A stretch of DNA of 64,000 nt from Phialocephala subalpina (taxonomy: Eukaryota > Ascomycota > Leotiomycetes > Helotiales > Mollisiaceae): positions 1-64,000 of the forward strand of contig FJOG01000037.1 in assembly GCA_900073065.1 (NCBI GenBank), in the 5' to 3' direction. The notes below the pieces were generated by a model. It was given only the letters and a program-made list of their open reading frames with translations. It had not been told where the DNA came from and searched no databases. Shown here piece after piece: positions 10,973-21,796 of this stretch. Numbering within the stretch: the stretch's first letter is position 1; each line of letters begins with the position of its first letter. Position numbers and translations under genes: made by a program.

Positions 10973-11929
10973 TCAGACAACCTCGGTATGTGCTGTTTTG
11001 ACACTCAATTTGGAGTCCCCCTCAAGCTCGATGCCAGAAGCGTTGCGTGTACCGGTGCTGGGGATAGCGCCGTTATTAACTCCAGTGCAATGACTTTGCA
11101 CAGTCCCGTTGGCATCAGGGTGGTATATGTTGTCTCTAAGGGAGCCGTGAGGATAACAGGCGCAATTGCCGCCTTGGAGAACGAATAGTAGCTCATTAAG
11201 GATGTAAAACTCCATTTTCAGCTTAGTGCTATAGACGGCTGTCTTGTAGGTTGTCTGGATTTGAAAGTTGTTGGTGTACTCGGTGGCTAGAAGAGTCGCG
11301 TCCATGAGAACCACGATAATGTTGATGACAATGAGATGTCTTATGACTTTTCGTTCCTTGGGACCCTTGATCATGAGGACTGGTCTGAGGGCGTGAATCG
11401 TCTCCCAGATGTAAAGCCCAGAAATAATGAATTCCTGAATGCAGAAACCAGTGAGCTGGATCTTCTCATAGATGATGAACGGTTCGAGGAAGATTGTTGA
11501 GCTGCCCGCGTTGCTGCCAAGGAAAAGCACTGTGGTCGGAAAGTGGAGGATACAGACATTCGTGACGATCATAATAAGGACCCAACGAATTTTCCTATCG
11601 TCGTGAACCACTAGATGCAGGCGGGAGTAAAGGACGACCGATTGCCCTGTTACCATGGCATACCAGCCGATGACAGTGACAACACACATCGCAAAATCCG
11701 GGGCCAGATGGAAAAAGCGAAGCAAAACAGCCACAGCGTGTATCGGGATTCCCAGTGCTGCCACAAGCATACTCCAAAAGTATAATCCCTTCCGACGATT
11801 GAAAGTGTGGAATATATTGATGATAATCTCGATGACGTTGAAGCACGAGATTGCAAAGAACCCCGCGATTACCATCGCAATTGCGAGCGACACTTGAATA
11901 GGTCCAGTCTCCCCTGCCATGTCGTCCAC
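10973..11929 (-). CDS. DUF7703-family seven-helix membrane protein
   Basis: A 318-residue intronless frame. The first 240 residues form about seven hydrophobic helices. The family signatures are NRRKGLYFWSMLVAALGIP (about residues 44-62), GWYAMVTGQSVVLYSRLHLVV (about 87-107) and a later helix pair ending KLKMEFYILNELLFVLQ. The last 65 residues are hydrophilic, Gly/Asn/Thr-rich and probably cytosolic. DUF7703 proteins are fungal-only integral membrane proteins of unknown function, superficially like Pth11-type receptors. The ATG at 11929 precedes the first helix with a short polar N-terminus; no better start lies upstream. The neighbours are unrelated. The family match is good; the tail after VLQ (about residue 252) is poorly conserved, and an unnoticed intron there is possible. 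Confidence 0.82.
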   Translation of the reverse strand: MDDMAGETGPIQVSLAIAMVIAGFFAISCFNVIEIIINIFHTFNRRKGLYFWSMLVAALGIPIHAVAVLLRFFHLAPDFAMCVVTVIGWYAMVTGQSVVLYSRLHLVVHDDRKIRWVLIMIVTNVCILHFPTTVLFLGSNAGSSTIFLEPFIIYEKIQLTGFCIQEFIISGLYIWETIHALRPVLMIKGPKERKVIRHLIVINIIVVLMDATLLATEYTNNFQIQTTYKTAVYSTKLKMEFYILNELLFVLQGGNCACYPHGSLRDNIYHPDANGTVQSHCTGVNNGAIPSTGTRNASGIELEGDSKLSVKTAHTEVV

Positions 11930-13635
11930 TCTCGGTGTTAGGGCAAGAGTCGGATCTTAAAAACATTGGTTAATGTCTAGATGTAGGAACAAACGACGGA
12001 TGATTACACCAGATAAATGTTGATAGATCGATAAAGTGGTAGGACTAACAATGCGTTAAAGGTAGCCACCAAGATGACCAGGGTTTCACTGGTTTTAAAA
12101 GAAAGGGGGGGAAAAAGGAATTCTATTACAGTTCTCTTCCCTTCTCCCCACCTCCGTCTCTCCTCTACCCCAAATCTAGACGGGGCAAACCTTAAGACCC
12201 GGGCTGGCCTGCACTCAGACACGTTTTCGAGGGTTTAGAGCGTCCCGTCGGGGAGCCATTGATCCACAATTCCTTGGTGGCAGTTCCATGCATGGATCGG
12301 TTCTCAGAACTGTGGAAGTTTCCATGACCTAGCGTCGCGGGGAATCGGAACCGAGCCCACCCAGTAATGGCCCTGGTATTGAACAACAGCCAGTTAGGGG
12401 CACAACTTTACAGTCTCATTCAGCTGGGTTGGACTATTCCTGAACTGTCATCGTCTCATCTCCTTCCACCCAATCAGGTATACGCCGTGCCGTGTCAACG
12501 GCGCTCGACAGCCAAAAAACCGGTGGCATAACAAACTTCACCTTCCTCCGCAACGCCGTCCCTTTCAATGAAACGCGCATGCGTGGATATGTGCGCGCTA
12601 CTGCAGGAATCCCGTGCACGAGCAGTGGGGTGGCATTGCAGAGATCCTACTATCCCTGGTCCCGATCAGCTGGTTCAGGGGTCGGGAATGGTCCGCGTTA
12701 TGGCACTCGATTCTGGGGATTGGTCTTGGTTGGGGTACGGACAAATATCTATCGATTTTTACGATGAAATAAAATGTTAAATGCAGGGTGATTGTGGTCG
12801 TGTCTCCAAGGGTGGCCAGACCAATCACCTGTCCAGGCTTTGCGATATTTTACCACTTCAAGTTAAATACTGGCCTGTGCTTATTTTTATTCTGCCCTGT
12901 ACGCAGTAACCTCTTCCCCAAAGGCTACGAGCGGGTTGTCCTAACCCTTCTCGAGATGATCCACGACTTTTTTTTTTGCTCAACCAATCACGTTTCATCG
13001 AGTCCAAAATGGTAAATACGTCGCAAATTCGTCACGGCTCGATATCATTGTAGATCAGATGAAGCTTTTATGTCCCACAACTTCCTAACCGATAGTATTA
13101 AATATCGGCCCCGTCGGCCCCTCTTTTAGCAGCCACAAGTCTAATAGTCTCACTTCCCCATTGAGCGCCACTCGGAGTGGCTACCGCCATCAATTCCCCA
13201 AAGCTCGAGGACGAGGATCAGATTCTGGAGCCGTGAAGTTAGTTGATCACAAGCCTAGATCACGACTTGGTTTGGCCATTTTTGCTTCATCAAACTAGTG
13301 GTTGAGATATTGTATGATTAGGAACTGAAGAGTCGCTGCTGGCTTTGACCTCAAGATCGGTTGGTTTTCGACCACCAGGGCATATACGTATCTCAGAGAC
13401 CCTGGTTGAGAAGCTAATGCCCCCCTTTCGGACACCCCGATGACAAAGCACTAATGTCCCGTGAGGGGTTCACTCGAAGGCGCGCCTACGAGTTGAGCTT
13501 AGCGAATTGAAGGTTTGCAGATGCTTGTGAGGCGGTGCGAGGCGTTATGAGGCGTGCCTAGCGCTACCACAGTTCGAGTACTGGTGTGGGGCAACCGGAT
13601 TGCTCCGTTCCTCTAGAAACAGCAGAGGGTGACGA
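11930..13635. other. Intergenic, no supported gene
   Basis: About 1.7 kb of normal composition between the DUF7703 gene and an AT-rich block. Frames of 60-91 codons occur on both strands around 12004-13015 but shadow each other. A CT-rich stretch around 12100-12180 and a T10 run near 12968 are the only compositional features. Confidence 0.5.
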
Positions 13636-14050
13636 ATATTGCGCTAATAATCGGTGGTTGAATTATGAAGAATTTCCACCTTTCCTTAATTATTTTTAAA
13701 ATATTATTTATAATTTTATAATTATCGCCTTTATTATTATAAAAATCGCGAATATATTTTTATTATTTATTATTTAAATTTTATTTCGTTTTATATTAAA
13801 ACTTTAAATTATATTTTTATATAAATTTTAAAAGTATTTTAATTTTAATTTTATTAAAATTAAATTATTATTTTTAATATATAAATTTTATAATATTATA
13901 ACGAATTAAATTGAATTAATATTAGGCTTTATTATATTATTTTATTCCGATATTAAAACCTTAGAAAAGTTATTCTCATCTAATCGTAATATTTAACCGA
14001 TTAATTATATATTTATATTTCCGTTTTTTAGGTTAATTCTTGAACCCTAT
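13636..14050. repeat. AT-rich block, probably RIP-mutated repeat
   Basis: About 400 bp of almost pure A/T with sharp edges against normal DNA. It shares ATTTAACCGATTAATTATAT with the AT-rich block at 45336-45800, and the left borders of the two blocks are also similar (TAATAA-CCGGT-like). It could be a solo LTR or small element degraded by RIP. Confidence 0.5.
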
Positions 14051-14444
14051 ATATTGTATTCCCCCCTTCGCATTTTATCTGGCGCTTGACAACCAGCCCA
14101 CCATGCCACGCCAGACTATCTTCAAATTTGCGGCGAGTCTAATTGGATTGCTATCGGGTAATTCAGTGTAAAACAGGTCATTTCTTCCTCCTCTCTTGAG
14201 ATACTATCAGCGAGCCCAACTCTGAGCCTTATGGTACAAGAATATCATCTGTTTCACTCGATTAGTCACCACCAAAGCCCTAAAAGCATGAAGCGAATTT
14301 GTATTGGCGTAAAATATTATTAGTCAAGAGGAGGGTCACCTTCTCGCATAGTTATTGAGATTGTACAAAGCTTAGATACGTTTCAGTTATCTGTCAACCG
14401 TATTGACCAAGACGACTCATGCAAGGCCGAAAAAGATTATAACT
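14051..14444. other. Intergenic downstream of pectin lyase
   Basis: No gene is supported. A short plus-strand segment at 14103 (MPRQTIFKFAASLIGLLSG) looks like a signal peptide but runs into stops within 22 codons, with no continuation found. Confidence 0.4.
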
Positions 14445-14490
14445 AATGGATAAAGTTATAATGATTTTCAGCATTTGCCTTAAACACTCC
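14445..14490 (+). repeat. 46-bp dispersed repeat, copy 2
   Basis: Partner of 8374-8419, about 87 percent identical with mostly transition differences. It lies about 35 bp beyond the stop codon of the pectin lyase gene, within its likely 3' untranslated region. Confidence 0.55.
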
Positions 14491-14524
14491 CAGGCTCCAA
14501 TGCTCATATACCTCGCTCCGCATA

Positions 14525-15896
14525 TCACCCTTTGTATGCGACCTTTCCATAACCAGCGTTGGAAGTCACACTAGAGACAACAGTAGTGTACGCAGCAGCA
14601 GTAGCAATGGTCTTTCCTGAGAAGTCCACAAAGAAGTCGGTAGTGTCCTCGCTGAAAGCACCAGAGCTTCCGAAGCCGTTAAGCTGACACACGTGACCGA
14701 GGTAGGTTAAGCAAGCAGAATTGGCACTAGTGCTAGGAGCACTGAAGGCCGAGCCATCAATTGGGAGTTGGACAACAGTAGGGATGTTCTGGAAGACGTT
14801 GCCCTCAGCGACAACGAACCCACCCGCCCCGATCTCAAACGCGTGACCACTGCTATCATACCAGTAGTTGTTGACAGCGTGGAGGAGAGTGTTCCCTTGG
14901 ACCTTGGGAGCCCGTCCGCTAGTGTGGTAGATGTAGTTACCCTTGAAGGTGACCAAATCGTTGGAACCGTCAAAGTAGATGTTCCAGTAGTGGTATCCAT
15001 CACATGTAGCCGACCAAGATGTGACACCGTTGATGTAGTTGTTGGAGATGGTCACGCGGTTTGAGGCGCTGAGGCCTAAAACGTAGTGTTGGCGACCGAT
15101 TAGAGAAGTAGTAACGTGATCGATCCAGATCATATCAGCATTGTCGATAGTAATTGCATCACCACCCCAGACATATTTTGGATTGATGTCGGTGATGAAG
15201 ATGTTTCTAGACAAGTTAGCAGGACACAAGTGTGGGTGTGGGGAGGCTCATACTGGATGATGATGTTACTGACACCGGATACCATCCGAAGACCTTTACC
15301 TTTGATTATACCCGCGGACCCTTGACCTAGAAGAGTCTTGTCCGAGGCGACGGTAATACCAAGAACACCAGCAGTGTCACTAGTAATAGTCAGACAAAGT
15401 GCAAATCGTAGGATCAAGAGTATAGTTTTCTTACTATGTAATACTTGCAACAGTAGGGGAAGTTGACGCATAGTTTGTGCACCAGTCGTCCTGGTTGATA
15501 GCTATCTGGCAGGCTGCAGCAGTTCCCCATGGCGAACAACCAGAGCTCGTTGTTGTGCCCTGAGTGCCCGTGAAATCGAAGCTGGAGATGACATGTTAGT
15601 TAATATATGCCATAGTAAAAGTTCGAAGATATAACTCACGTCTTGGTGAGGACAATGACTTGAGGAGAAGAACTACCGAGATAACTCACTAGCTCAGCGG
15701 TGGTGCTAGGATAGACGGGTGTGGCGGACTAGCATCAAGTTAGCGACATATATCACATCTATTTGTGGCAACAGGTTCATACCCCACCACCGGTAACACC
15801 TGTCGCAAAACCTTCGGCAGCACCAGTAACAAGAAGAGCATCAGCGATGGAAGCGTATGCAGCCACTGCTGCAGAGAAGAGAGATATGGTCTTCAT
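14525..15896 (-). CDS. Secreted pectin lyase, polysaccharide lyase family 1
   Basis: Five exons: 15896-15783, 15728-15640, 15581-15435, 15379-15254, 15206-14525. All four introns (47-58 bp) have GTATG/GTGAG/GTAAG donors, and the exons sum to 386 codons (385 aa), the usual fungal length. A signal peptide ([20 protein letters not shown]) precedes the family start [13 protein letters not shown]. Strong matches to fungal PL1 pectin lyases include [31 protein letters not shown] and SGRAPKVQ. Asp175, Arg197 and Arg257 are spaced 22 and 60 apart like the catalytic trio of Aspergillus niger PelA. The enzyme would cleave methyl-esterified homogalacturonan by beta-elimination outside the cell. The coding sequence looks undamaged. 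A hAT-like MITE begins 156 bp upstream of the ATG and may affect the promoter. Confidence 0.95.
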
Positions 15897-16043
15897 ATTG
15901 GAAGTTAATGGACGCCAGCAAAGTGTTGGCGTCGAAGGAATGGGAGAGACAACTGAAGAGCAGCGCAGAAGCTTATACCTATTTTTCTTTCGCAACCTCG
16001 AGCTCATCTCATCTCTGCAGCATGGCGTGTGTTTCCGGAAGAA

Positions 16044-16373
16044 TTCGTTCGTAGGCTGCTCGCAAAAAAACCATGGGGTACAAAACCCCATTCCCACCCC
16101 GCCCCATAGGGGACTATAGGTGGAGTTTTTCGTTTTTGAATCCCCTACGGGTGGAGTTTTTTTTTTTGAGAACCTCCCCCATGGGGCTTGGCGGGGCCCC
16201 ATAGAGTGCTAAGACTATATAAATGTATAATATATACATAGATTTTGCATATTTTCATGAATTTTATATAGTTATACATATTTTATGCATATATTATACA
16301 TTTATATAGTCTTGGCACCCCATGGGGCTCCGCCAAGCCCCATGGGTCCCCCCACGAGCAGCCTATTCGTTCG
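16044..16373. mobile_element. Non-autonomous hAT-like MITE with 8-bp target duplication
   Basis: The element (16052-16365, 314 bp) begins TAGGCTGCTCG and ends with its exact complement CGAGCAGCCTA. It is flanked by direct 8-bp repeats TTCGTTCG at 16044-16051 and 16366-16373. Eight-base duplications and T/CA-GG ends fit the hAT superfamily. Inside is a second 62-bp inverted pair (16179-16240 and 16284-16345) carrying CCATGGGGCTTGGCGG and ACTATATAAATGTATAAT, about 56 of 62 identical and differing almost only by G/A or C/T. The left side holds extra GTGGAGTTTTT-type duplications. No transposase is encoded. It sits 156-469 bp upstream of the pectin lyase start. Confidence 0.88.
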
Positions 16374-16765
16374 GGTTAATTGGGGCTTCGCTTCAAATGT
16401 CCACCGGTGTGGGGTAAGGTAGAACTCTCCTAATGGGCCCCTTATTCTCCCAGCAATAGCATCACAGCAATGTGTTCACGGGATTAGTAACTTCCATCCG
16501 CCTTGATTTTAATCTATTGCTATTTCCGCCAAGATGCTACAATGTGAAAATGGGAAGGTATCCCTGGGGAATATACAATAAAAGGTTTCTACACTTTCAC
16601 CTTGAAATTTCCCAGGCTAGGGTAATGGCCACTACCATATCTATGTCTTGGTATTTCCTACTTCCATCCACAGGCAGGGTTTCAAATCTTGCGATTTTGG
16701 ATGTCCCTTGCCCATCCATATCAATAAACATGGGCCTTTGCTTACCCGGCCTCATTCAATGTGCA
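16374..16765. other. Intergenic, no supported gene
   Basis: A 105-codon plus-strand frame from 16472 has no recognisable feature and overlaps the 3' end of the broken gene that follows. Nothing else is seen. Confidence 0.4.
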
Positions 16766-17695
16766 CTAGGAGGTCGTTGTTCGTGTTGAGGTGGATGTAG
16801 CGGAGGAGGTGGTGGTGGTGGTTGTTGTGGAAGAGGGAGAGGTCGCAATGATTCGTCTCTTCCCCATGTTTTGGAGCAACATTACGGCGTTAAGACTTAG
16901 AAGCGGAGCACGCTTCACATAGAGTATTATCACCGCTGTCTCGAATACTTTCTTGCTTGGCCTAGAGCTAGAGACTTTCTTCTCGGTCCGGTCCATTTGC
17001 ACCAATGACCACTCGAAATTCCTATCGAATTCTTTCGAAGCGAGATCATCGAGGAGGGCTATGACTTGGCCTTGTTGGAACTGTGCAAAAGCTGCCCGCT
17101 TCTCCGTGATCGAGTTCCCCTTCTCGCTCAACCTCTTGGCCTGCTTCTTGATATCTGACTAATCGAGGCGATCTTCGGTGACTTCGGCTCGTACCCATGA
17201 TAGCTTTTCTTTTGGCGACAGCGCAAGTACTTTCCGTACGCTAAATACTTTATATTCGGTCAACTTCTGCAGGCAGTCTGCCTCCGTCAACAGCTTCTGA
17301 GGAGTGATATCTCGAATTCGACTCGATTGTTGGATTATCTTGGGTGGCAGATGCATTGGCATTTGGTGGGGCATCTGCACGTCAACGACTGTCAGCGAGG
17401 ACCTGAAAGTTCTCAGGGAGACTTACATCTGAATCAAATGTAGGAACTGTACTTTCGCTCTTATCTGAGCCATCCACTTTGATCGAATTCTTTGTCTTCT
17501 CCATGTCTGAATCTGGTTCTTGTGCGAATTCCTCTGGACTAGATAGCTTATTCTCGGTTTCAGGGTCCATTGGAGGCATCTCAGAAATCGGTGGTTGAAG
17601 GTCTTGAAGCTCTCCCTCACTTTCACTGGTTTCTAGATCCTGAGATTCTTCACCCCCATGACTGCCATTGCCTTGACTTGTGGCGTCGTCGTCTC
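16766..17695 (-). pseudogene. Hypothetical acidic protein gene with in-frame stop
   Basis: The upstream part (17695-17433) is disordered and Glu/Ser/Asp-rich; its first in-frame ATG is at 17579. An intron with GTAAGT donor and GTGCAG acceptor (about 17430-17379) joins it to PHQMPMHLPPKIIQQSSRI...LSPKEKLSWVRAEVTEDRLD. A TAG at 17161-17159 interrupts the frame, which then continues without a shift (SDIKKQAKRLSEKGNSITEK...FQQGQVIALLDDLASKEFDRNFEWSLVQ) to a Thr/Ser-repeat tail ending at 16766. The single TAG is easily a CAG-to-TAG change. The ordered half resembles multicopy hypothetical proteins of Leotiomycetes of unknown function. An intron hiding the stop was sought and not found. Confidence 0.5.
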
Positions 17696-18126
17696 AACTA
17701 CTTTTTGGCGGGATTGTACCAAGAGCAAGTTGCTCTATGTGTCCGCTTAGATGTTGTTGGAATTGCTTTGGAGTGACGGTTAGTATTCCCTCTTTCTACA
17801 AATTTATTTCCCAGGCTAAGCAAAGCGGATATGCGGTGCGTTGAAATTGCTCTAACGGCCGTTGACTGACCAACGCCAATGCTTCTAGTTGGTCCTCTTT
17901 GAAATTATAGTCGTAATACTACTAGATATGCTTGTAGAATGATCTTAGAGATGTGCATAGCGTATTTAAACAGAACGGGCGGAGTCATTGAATGCGGTGA
18001 AGTCTATACTCGTGATGAAACCAAGTAGTGCGGCTGGAAAACATCTTCAAGCCACATTCCTTGAAAGTACATAAGTAAGGTCTGAGATCATGGAAGGCAT
18101 GCCTCCTATATTCTATAGTCAGTTTT

Positions 18127-20553
18127 TCAGGAGTTATAAATACAGATTAAGGTTACGAGCGAACTTGGCGCTGGGTGTTTCTGGGTTTTCTGCGGCGGAC
18201 TCTGGTGCTTTGACAGGAGTGGCTGAGTATAGGTCGTCCTCCTCGGCATCAAATATTCCTGGACTGCCAATACTCGTCGTGTCAAATAGGGATGGTCGAG
18301 CGCATCATTCACAGCTGGATCATCCAAATGCGTGCACTTGTTCATGTTGTTCCCTGACTTATGAAGATCCAGATCTGTCGATGCCTGTCGAGAATGCTGC
18401 AACAGATCCTTTGTGGAGAAATTGTCGTCATCTTCATTGTCGAGCTCATGTCCAGGTGGACCTGCTTGATCGTTGACCGAGTTGGAGACTTCGCCGTCAT
18501 GGATACCTCTTCACCAAATGCCATACCCTCAACATCGACACCAACAAACTCCTCGTCTACCAATTCCCCATCGGCAAGAACTTCGTCAATCTTTATGACT
18601 AACCTCTCTTGGCTGTATTTCCTCGGAATCTCTGTTACCACACCTTTCATTGACGTTCTCTTCATGATGATCTTCCTCAGCTCCATTTCCATTACCTAGA
18701 GTAGCCAATGCCTCCTTAATGATGTCTTGAATTTCATGTCGTAGAAGTATTCAAGGATATTCTGGACTTCCCTCGAGCTGTAATCCTCGCGTTCTGTTTC
18801 ATCACCGGAATCCTCCCAACTATATCGTAGTATAGCTTGTTCAGAAGCGGCTCAACATCATCGAGAATATCTGCCTTGCTGGGAAGGTCATTCAATCCTG
18901 CAACAAGAGGATATTGTAAGTGATGCAGTATGTTCTCGACTGTATCTGCCCTCCTTGAAATATTGTAACAAGGCCGCGATCTTTGCATTGTACGCTCGAA
19001 TTCCAAGGCAGAATTATCGATGCAGGCGTCAACTGAGTTCAAGCGGGAGTTACCTGCCTCAACAAGTTGATCTAGCCTGAGCAATACACCATTCTTGGTG
19101 TCGTCCGGCTGTTCATGAACATCCATCAGTCGTGCGCCCGAAGCCTTGAATCTCCCCAAGAATTCCTGCGGCAGTCCAATGGAAATTTTTGTGAGACTGT
19201 TGGAAGAGCAACTTGCCCCATTTATCCGTTCTTCCAATCACACGTAGATGTTGGGAATCCAATTGTGCTGGAAGACGAGCAATATCGCCTATGTGGGCGA
19301 GCACCTCCAGGATGTTAGTGTTGATGTCCTCCATCATCACTCTCTGAGATTAGGCAAATGAGTACCGGTCCCGCATCTCAACTTTATCGTCCAGGAATGA
19401 CTGCAGCTTGTCGTCAACACCAGCCATGGCCATTTTCATTCGGCGGACCAGCAGTTGCAACAGCGTATCCCACGTATCTGCTTGCTCTACAATCTTGCCA
19501 AGCCAGAATTCCGAGATAGCCCGACGTAGCTTCCGAAATTCTTCAGTGATGTTCCAGTCCTTCAAAGCAGTCGCATTTGCTACACGATCTCCTTGTTGCT
19601 CGACCGTTTGGAGACTCGTCTCAATCAGACTCTTTGTTGAATTCATGGTTGTGCAAGCACTGCTCACTTCTACCTTCATCTGCTTCCTCAACTCTTCCAC
19701 TTTACTTTCGATGTCGACCTTACCCACCAATAAGCGTTGCACAGAACCAATCGTTCCGTTGATGTCCTTTACGGCGGAGGCGATTTTACCTTCAACAACG
19801 CCTTGTGCTGTTGTGATGTCTGCCTTGATGACTCTCATGGCTGCTGCTACTTTATCTTCAACATCAGACTGCACAGTCACAGTCTTTGCTTAATGTTTCG
19901 ACCACCGCAGCTACCTTGTCTTCCACCGCAGATTCTGCTGATTTTGTGTCTCCGGCGGCAGAGACCACCTTGGCTTCGATAGCAGCTTTCGTAGTAGTCA
20001 GGCCGGTTTTGAGCTCCTTCGTGGCTGTGAACTTCTTTCCTTCAACACCTCTTTGCGATGTGCTAATGGCAGAAGTGACATCCTCTTTACAGCCTTGAAT
20101 CCTAGCCCCCAATCCTGTCCGAGATCCAGTTACCTCCGACTTGATGTTTCCAAGTTCTGTCATGAGATTCTTGGAATCAGAGCGTACGTCGCAGAAGACG
20201 GCTGAATCTTCGACTCCAAGCCAAACCTCAAATTCACAATGTCCGTTAGAAGTCCAGATAGATTTTCTACTCCCATCTGGATCCTGGATCTCGGTGAAAT
20301 AATATGGCAGCTTCGCCTCCATTTGAGTCGTGGTTGTCGCAGGAACCTTGTCCATTTCTGCCTTGATTTCCGTCAAGCATGACCGCAATTTGACATCGAC
20401 CAGAGTGGTGATTGTAGCCGTTATGTTTCGGCCTCGGACTTGATGTCTATTGAGTGGATCTGCAACTTGGCATCCACGAGAGCGGTACTTGTAGCGGAGA
20501 TCTTTTTGACTTTGGAAGTGATTTCGCTCGACCACGACTTCAAATTCTAGCAA
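18127..20553 (-). pseudogene. Broken coiled-coil repeat protein
   Basis: Open pieces on the minus strand (20553-19864, 19880-19350, 19340-19113, 19237-18734, 18692-18342) form one degenerate protein when read across a +/-1 shift near 19870, a TAA near 19350 and a further shift near 19200. Residues 110-400 are built of irregular repeats of the type T-x3-VE-x-KV-x2-A (for example SAVEDKVAA, SDVEDKVAA, GVVEGKIAS, AAIEAKVVS), typical of long alpha-helical coiled coils resembling apolipoprotein or fibre repeats. The downstream part includes VLADGELVDEEFVGVDVEG. No enzyme motif is visible. It may once have formed a single gene with the acidic protein downstream. Base composition is normal, so the damage is not heavy RIP. 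Confidence 0.5.
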
Positions 20554-20844
20554 GCAGGGAAAGGAGATTGTTAGCGAGAGTGTGGGCTAGGTGGGGGTGA
20601 CGGAAAAGGGGTGGCAGAATCAGGGGCAATTGGCGAGTGGCAAATCTGAGAAACGAGCCCCTGAATCAAAAACTGCTCACGCGTAAAGTCAAGCTACTAC
20701 TTGTGGTTCCATGACAGCTCCCAAAATCTCACAACCTTCATGGGCTTAGAAGATCTAGGTTGTACATACAAGCAGGAAAGAAGAGAAAGAAGAAAATGAA
20801 GGAGAACAAAAAACAAAACCTAGCGGGAACTTCAACCAAAATGG

Positions 20845-21796
20845 TCACAGGTTCATCAACAAGTCCAACAAGAATACTTTGAGCAACTCGATTCTTCCAA
20901 CAGAGCTAGTAAATTGCAGTGGTATGTATTCCTCAAGTAAAAATCGGGTTGGAAATAGAAGAAGATATCCAAGGCATCCGAGCTGCTCGCAAAACCGGGT
21001 CAGGTCTATGTCCCTTCGCATCTTCCAAAAAACCTCCAAACTAATTTTGTGAGTTTCCAATCTTCCTGAAAAGCTTACATATCAGGGAGGTGCCACCAGT
21101 CATCTCCTCAACTACTCCAAGTCAGCAAACCATCAGAGAACGGATTCTCCACCATATGCACTCTTGCATGAATACCAAAGCGTACGTGATCGACTGCCAA
21201 AGGGGTCCTAGGATCAGGATGGAATATTGGCCTCCCCAATGTCTCTCCCACTTCATGTTATGAAGCCAGAATATTTGCCGTCGGATATTCAACAGGGCCG
21301 TCAATTATGATAGCACCCAAAAAGCTGACCTGTTGCAAGATTATCAACAGGTTCCACTTCCTCACATCTGAGTATTTTCGCCGATTCGATGTCGATGCTT
21401 TCGATATTTTTCTCCCTTTTCGGAAGTCCCTGGAGCCGGTGTTGGGTTGTATTTGTTGTTCCTTGGCTTCATGCTCGTGTGATGTCCTTTGGTGGAGATG
21501 TTGGATTTGGGCGAATTGGTTGCATTGTGCTCGATGGTGGCTTTTAGTGAAGAAAGTGAAGTCGGCGATGTTGCTGTTCTGTATAGGATCAAAGGTATTT
21601 GCATGGAAATGACAGCCATTGCAATTATGAAAGAGACTGCAAATGATGCCGCTTGACGTTTGATGCGTGAAAAATGATCAATTGCTTGGAACATTGGATT
21701 TCCGTGCCGAGGCCATGAAAGCATTCCGACGAGCGAGAAACGCAAACTATACAATTGGACAGCAGATTCACCTTCACCGGCAAGCTCACTATTCAA
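20845..21796 (-). pseudogene. Fragmented hypothetical gene with one membrane segment
   Basis: An upstream piece (21796-21362, 144 codons) has one hydrophobic helix (AVSFIIAMAVISMQIPLILY, about residues 50-69) followed by a Ser/Thr/Lys-rich region. About 21300-21060, a frame reading EVGETLGRPIFHPDPRTPL and GIHARVHMVENPFSDGLL looks protein-like but carries TAA and TGA codons. A last piece (21060-20845) reads WKMRRDIDLTRFCEQLGCLG. The family is not recognised. Two stops and unclear splicing suggest decay; a real gene with unrecognised introns cannot be excluded. Confidence 0.3.

Noticed and set aside
14707..15064. Alternative frames within the pectin lyase gene (106 and 98 codons)
   Set aside because: Shadow frames of a strongly supported gene.
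15207..15253. Apparent frameshift in the pectin lyase between NIIIQ and NIFITD
   Set aside because: It is a normal 47-bp intron (GTATGAG donor, TGCTAAC branch, CTAG acceptor); splicing restores the family sequence.
17159..17161. A possible intron hiding the TAG in the acidic gene
   Set aside because: The only donor nearby (GTACGAG) would give a 40-bp intron without a branch site and would remove a conserved-looking WVRAEV segment.
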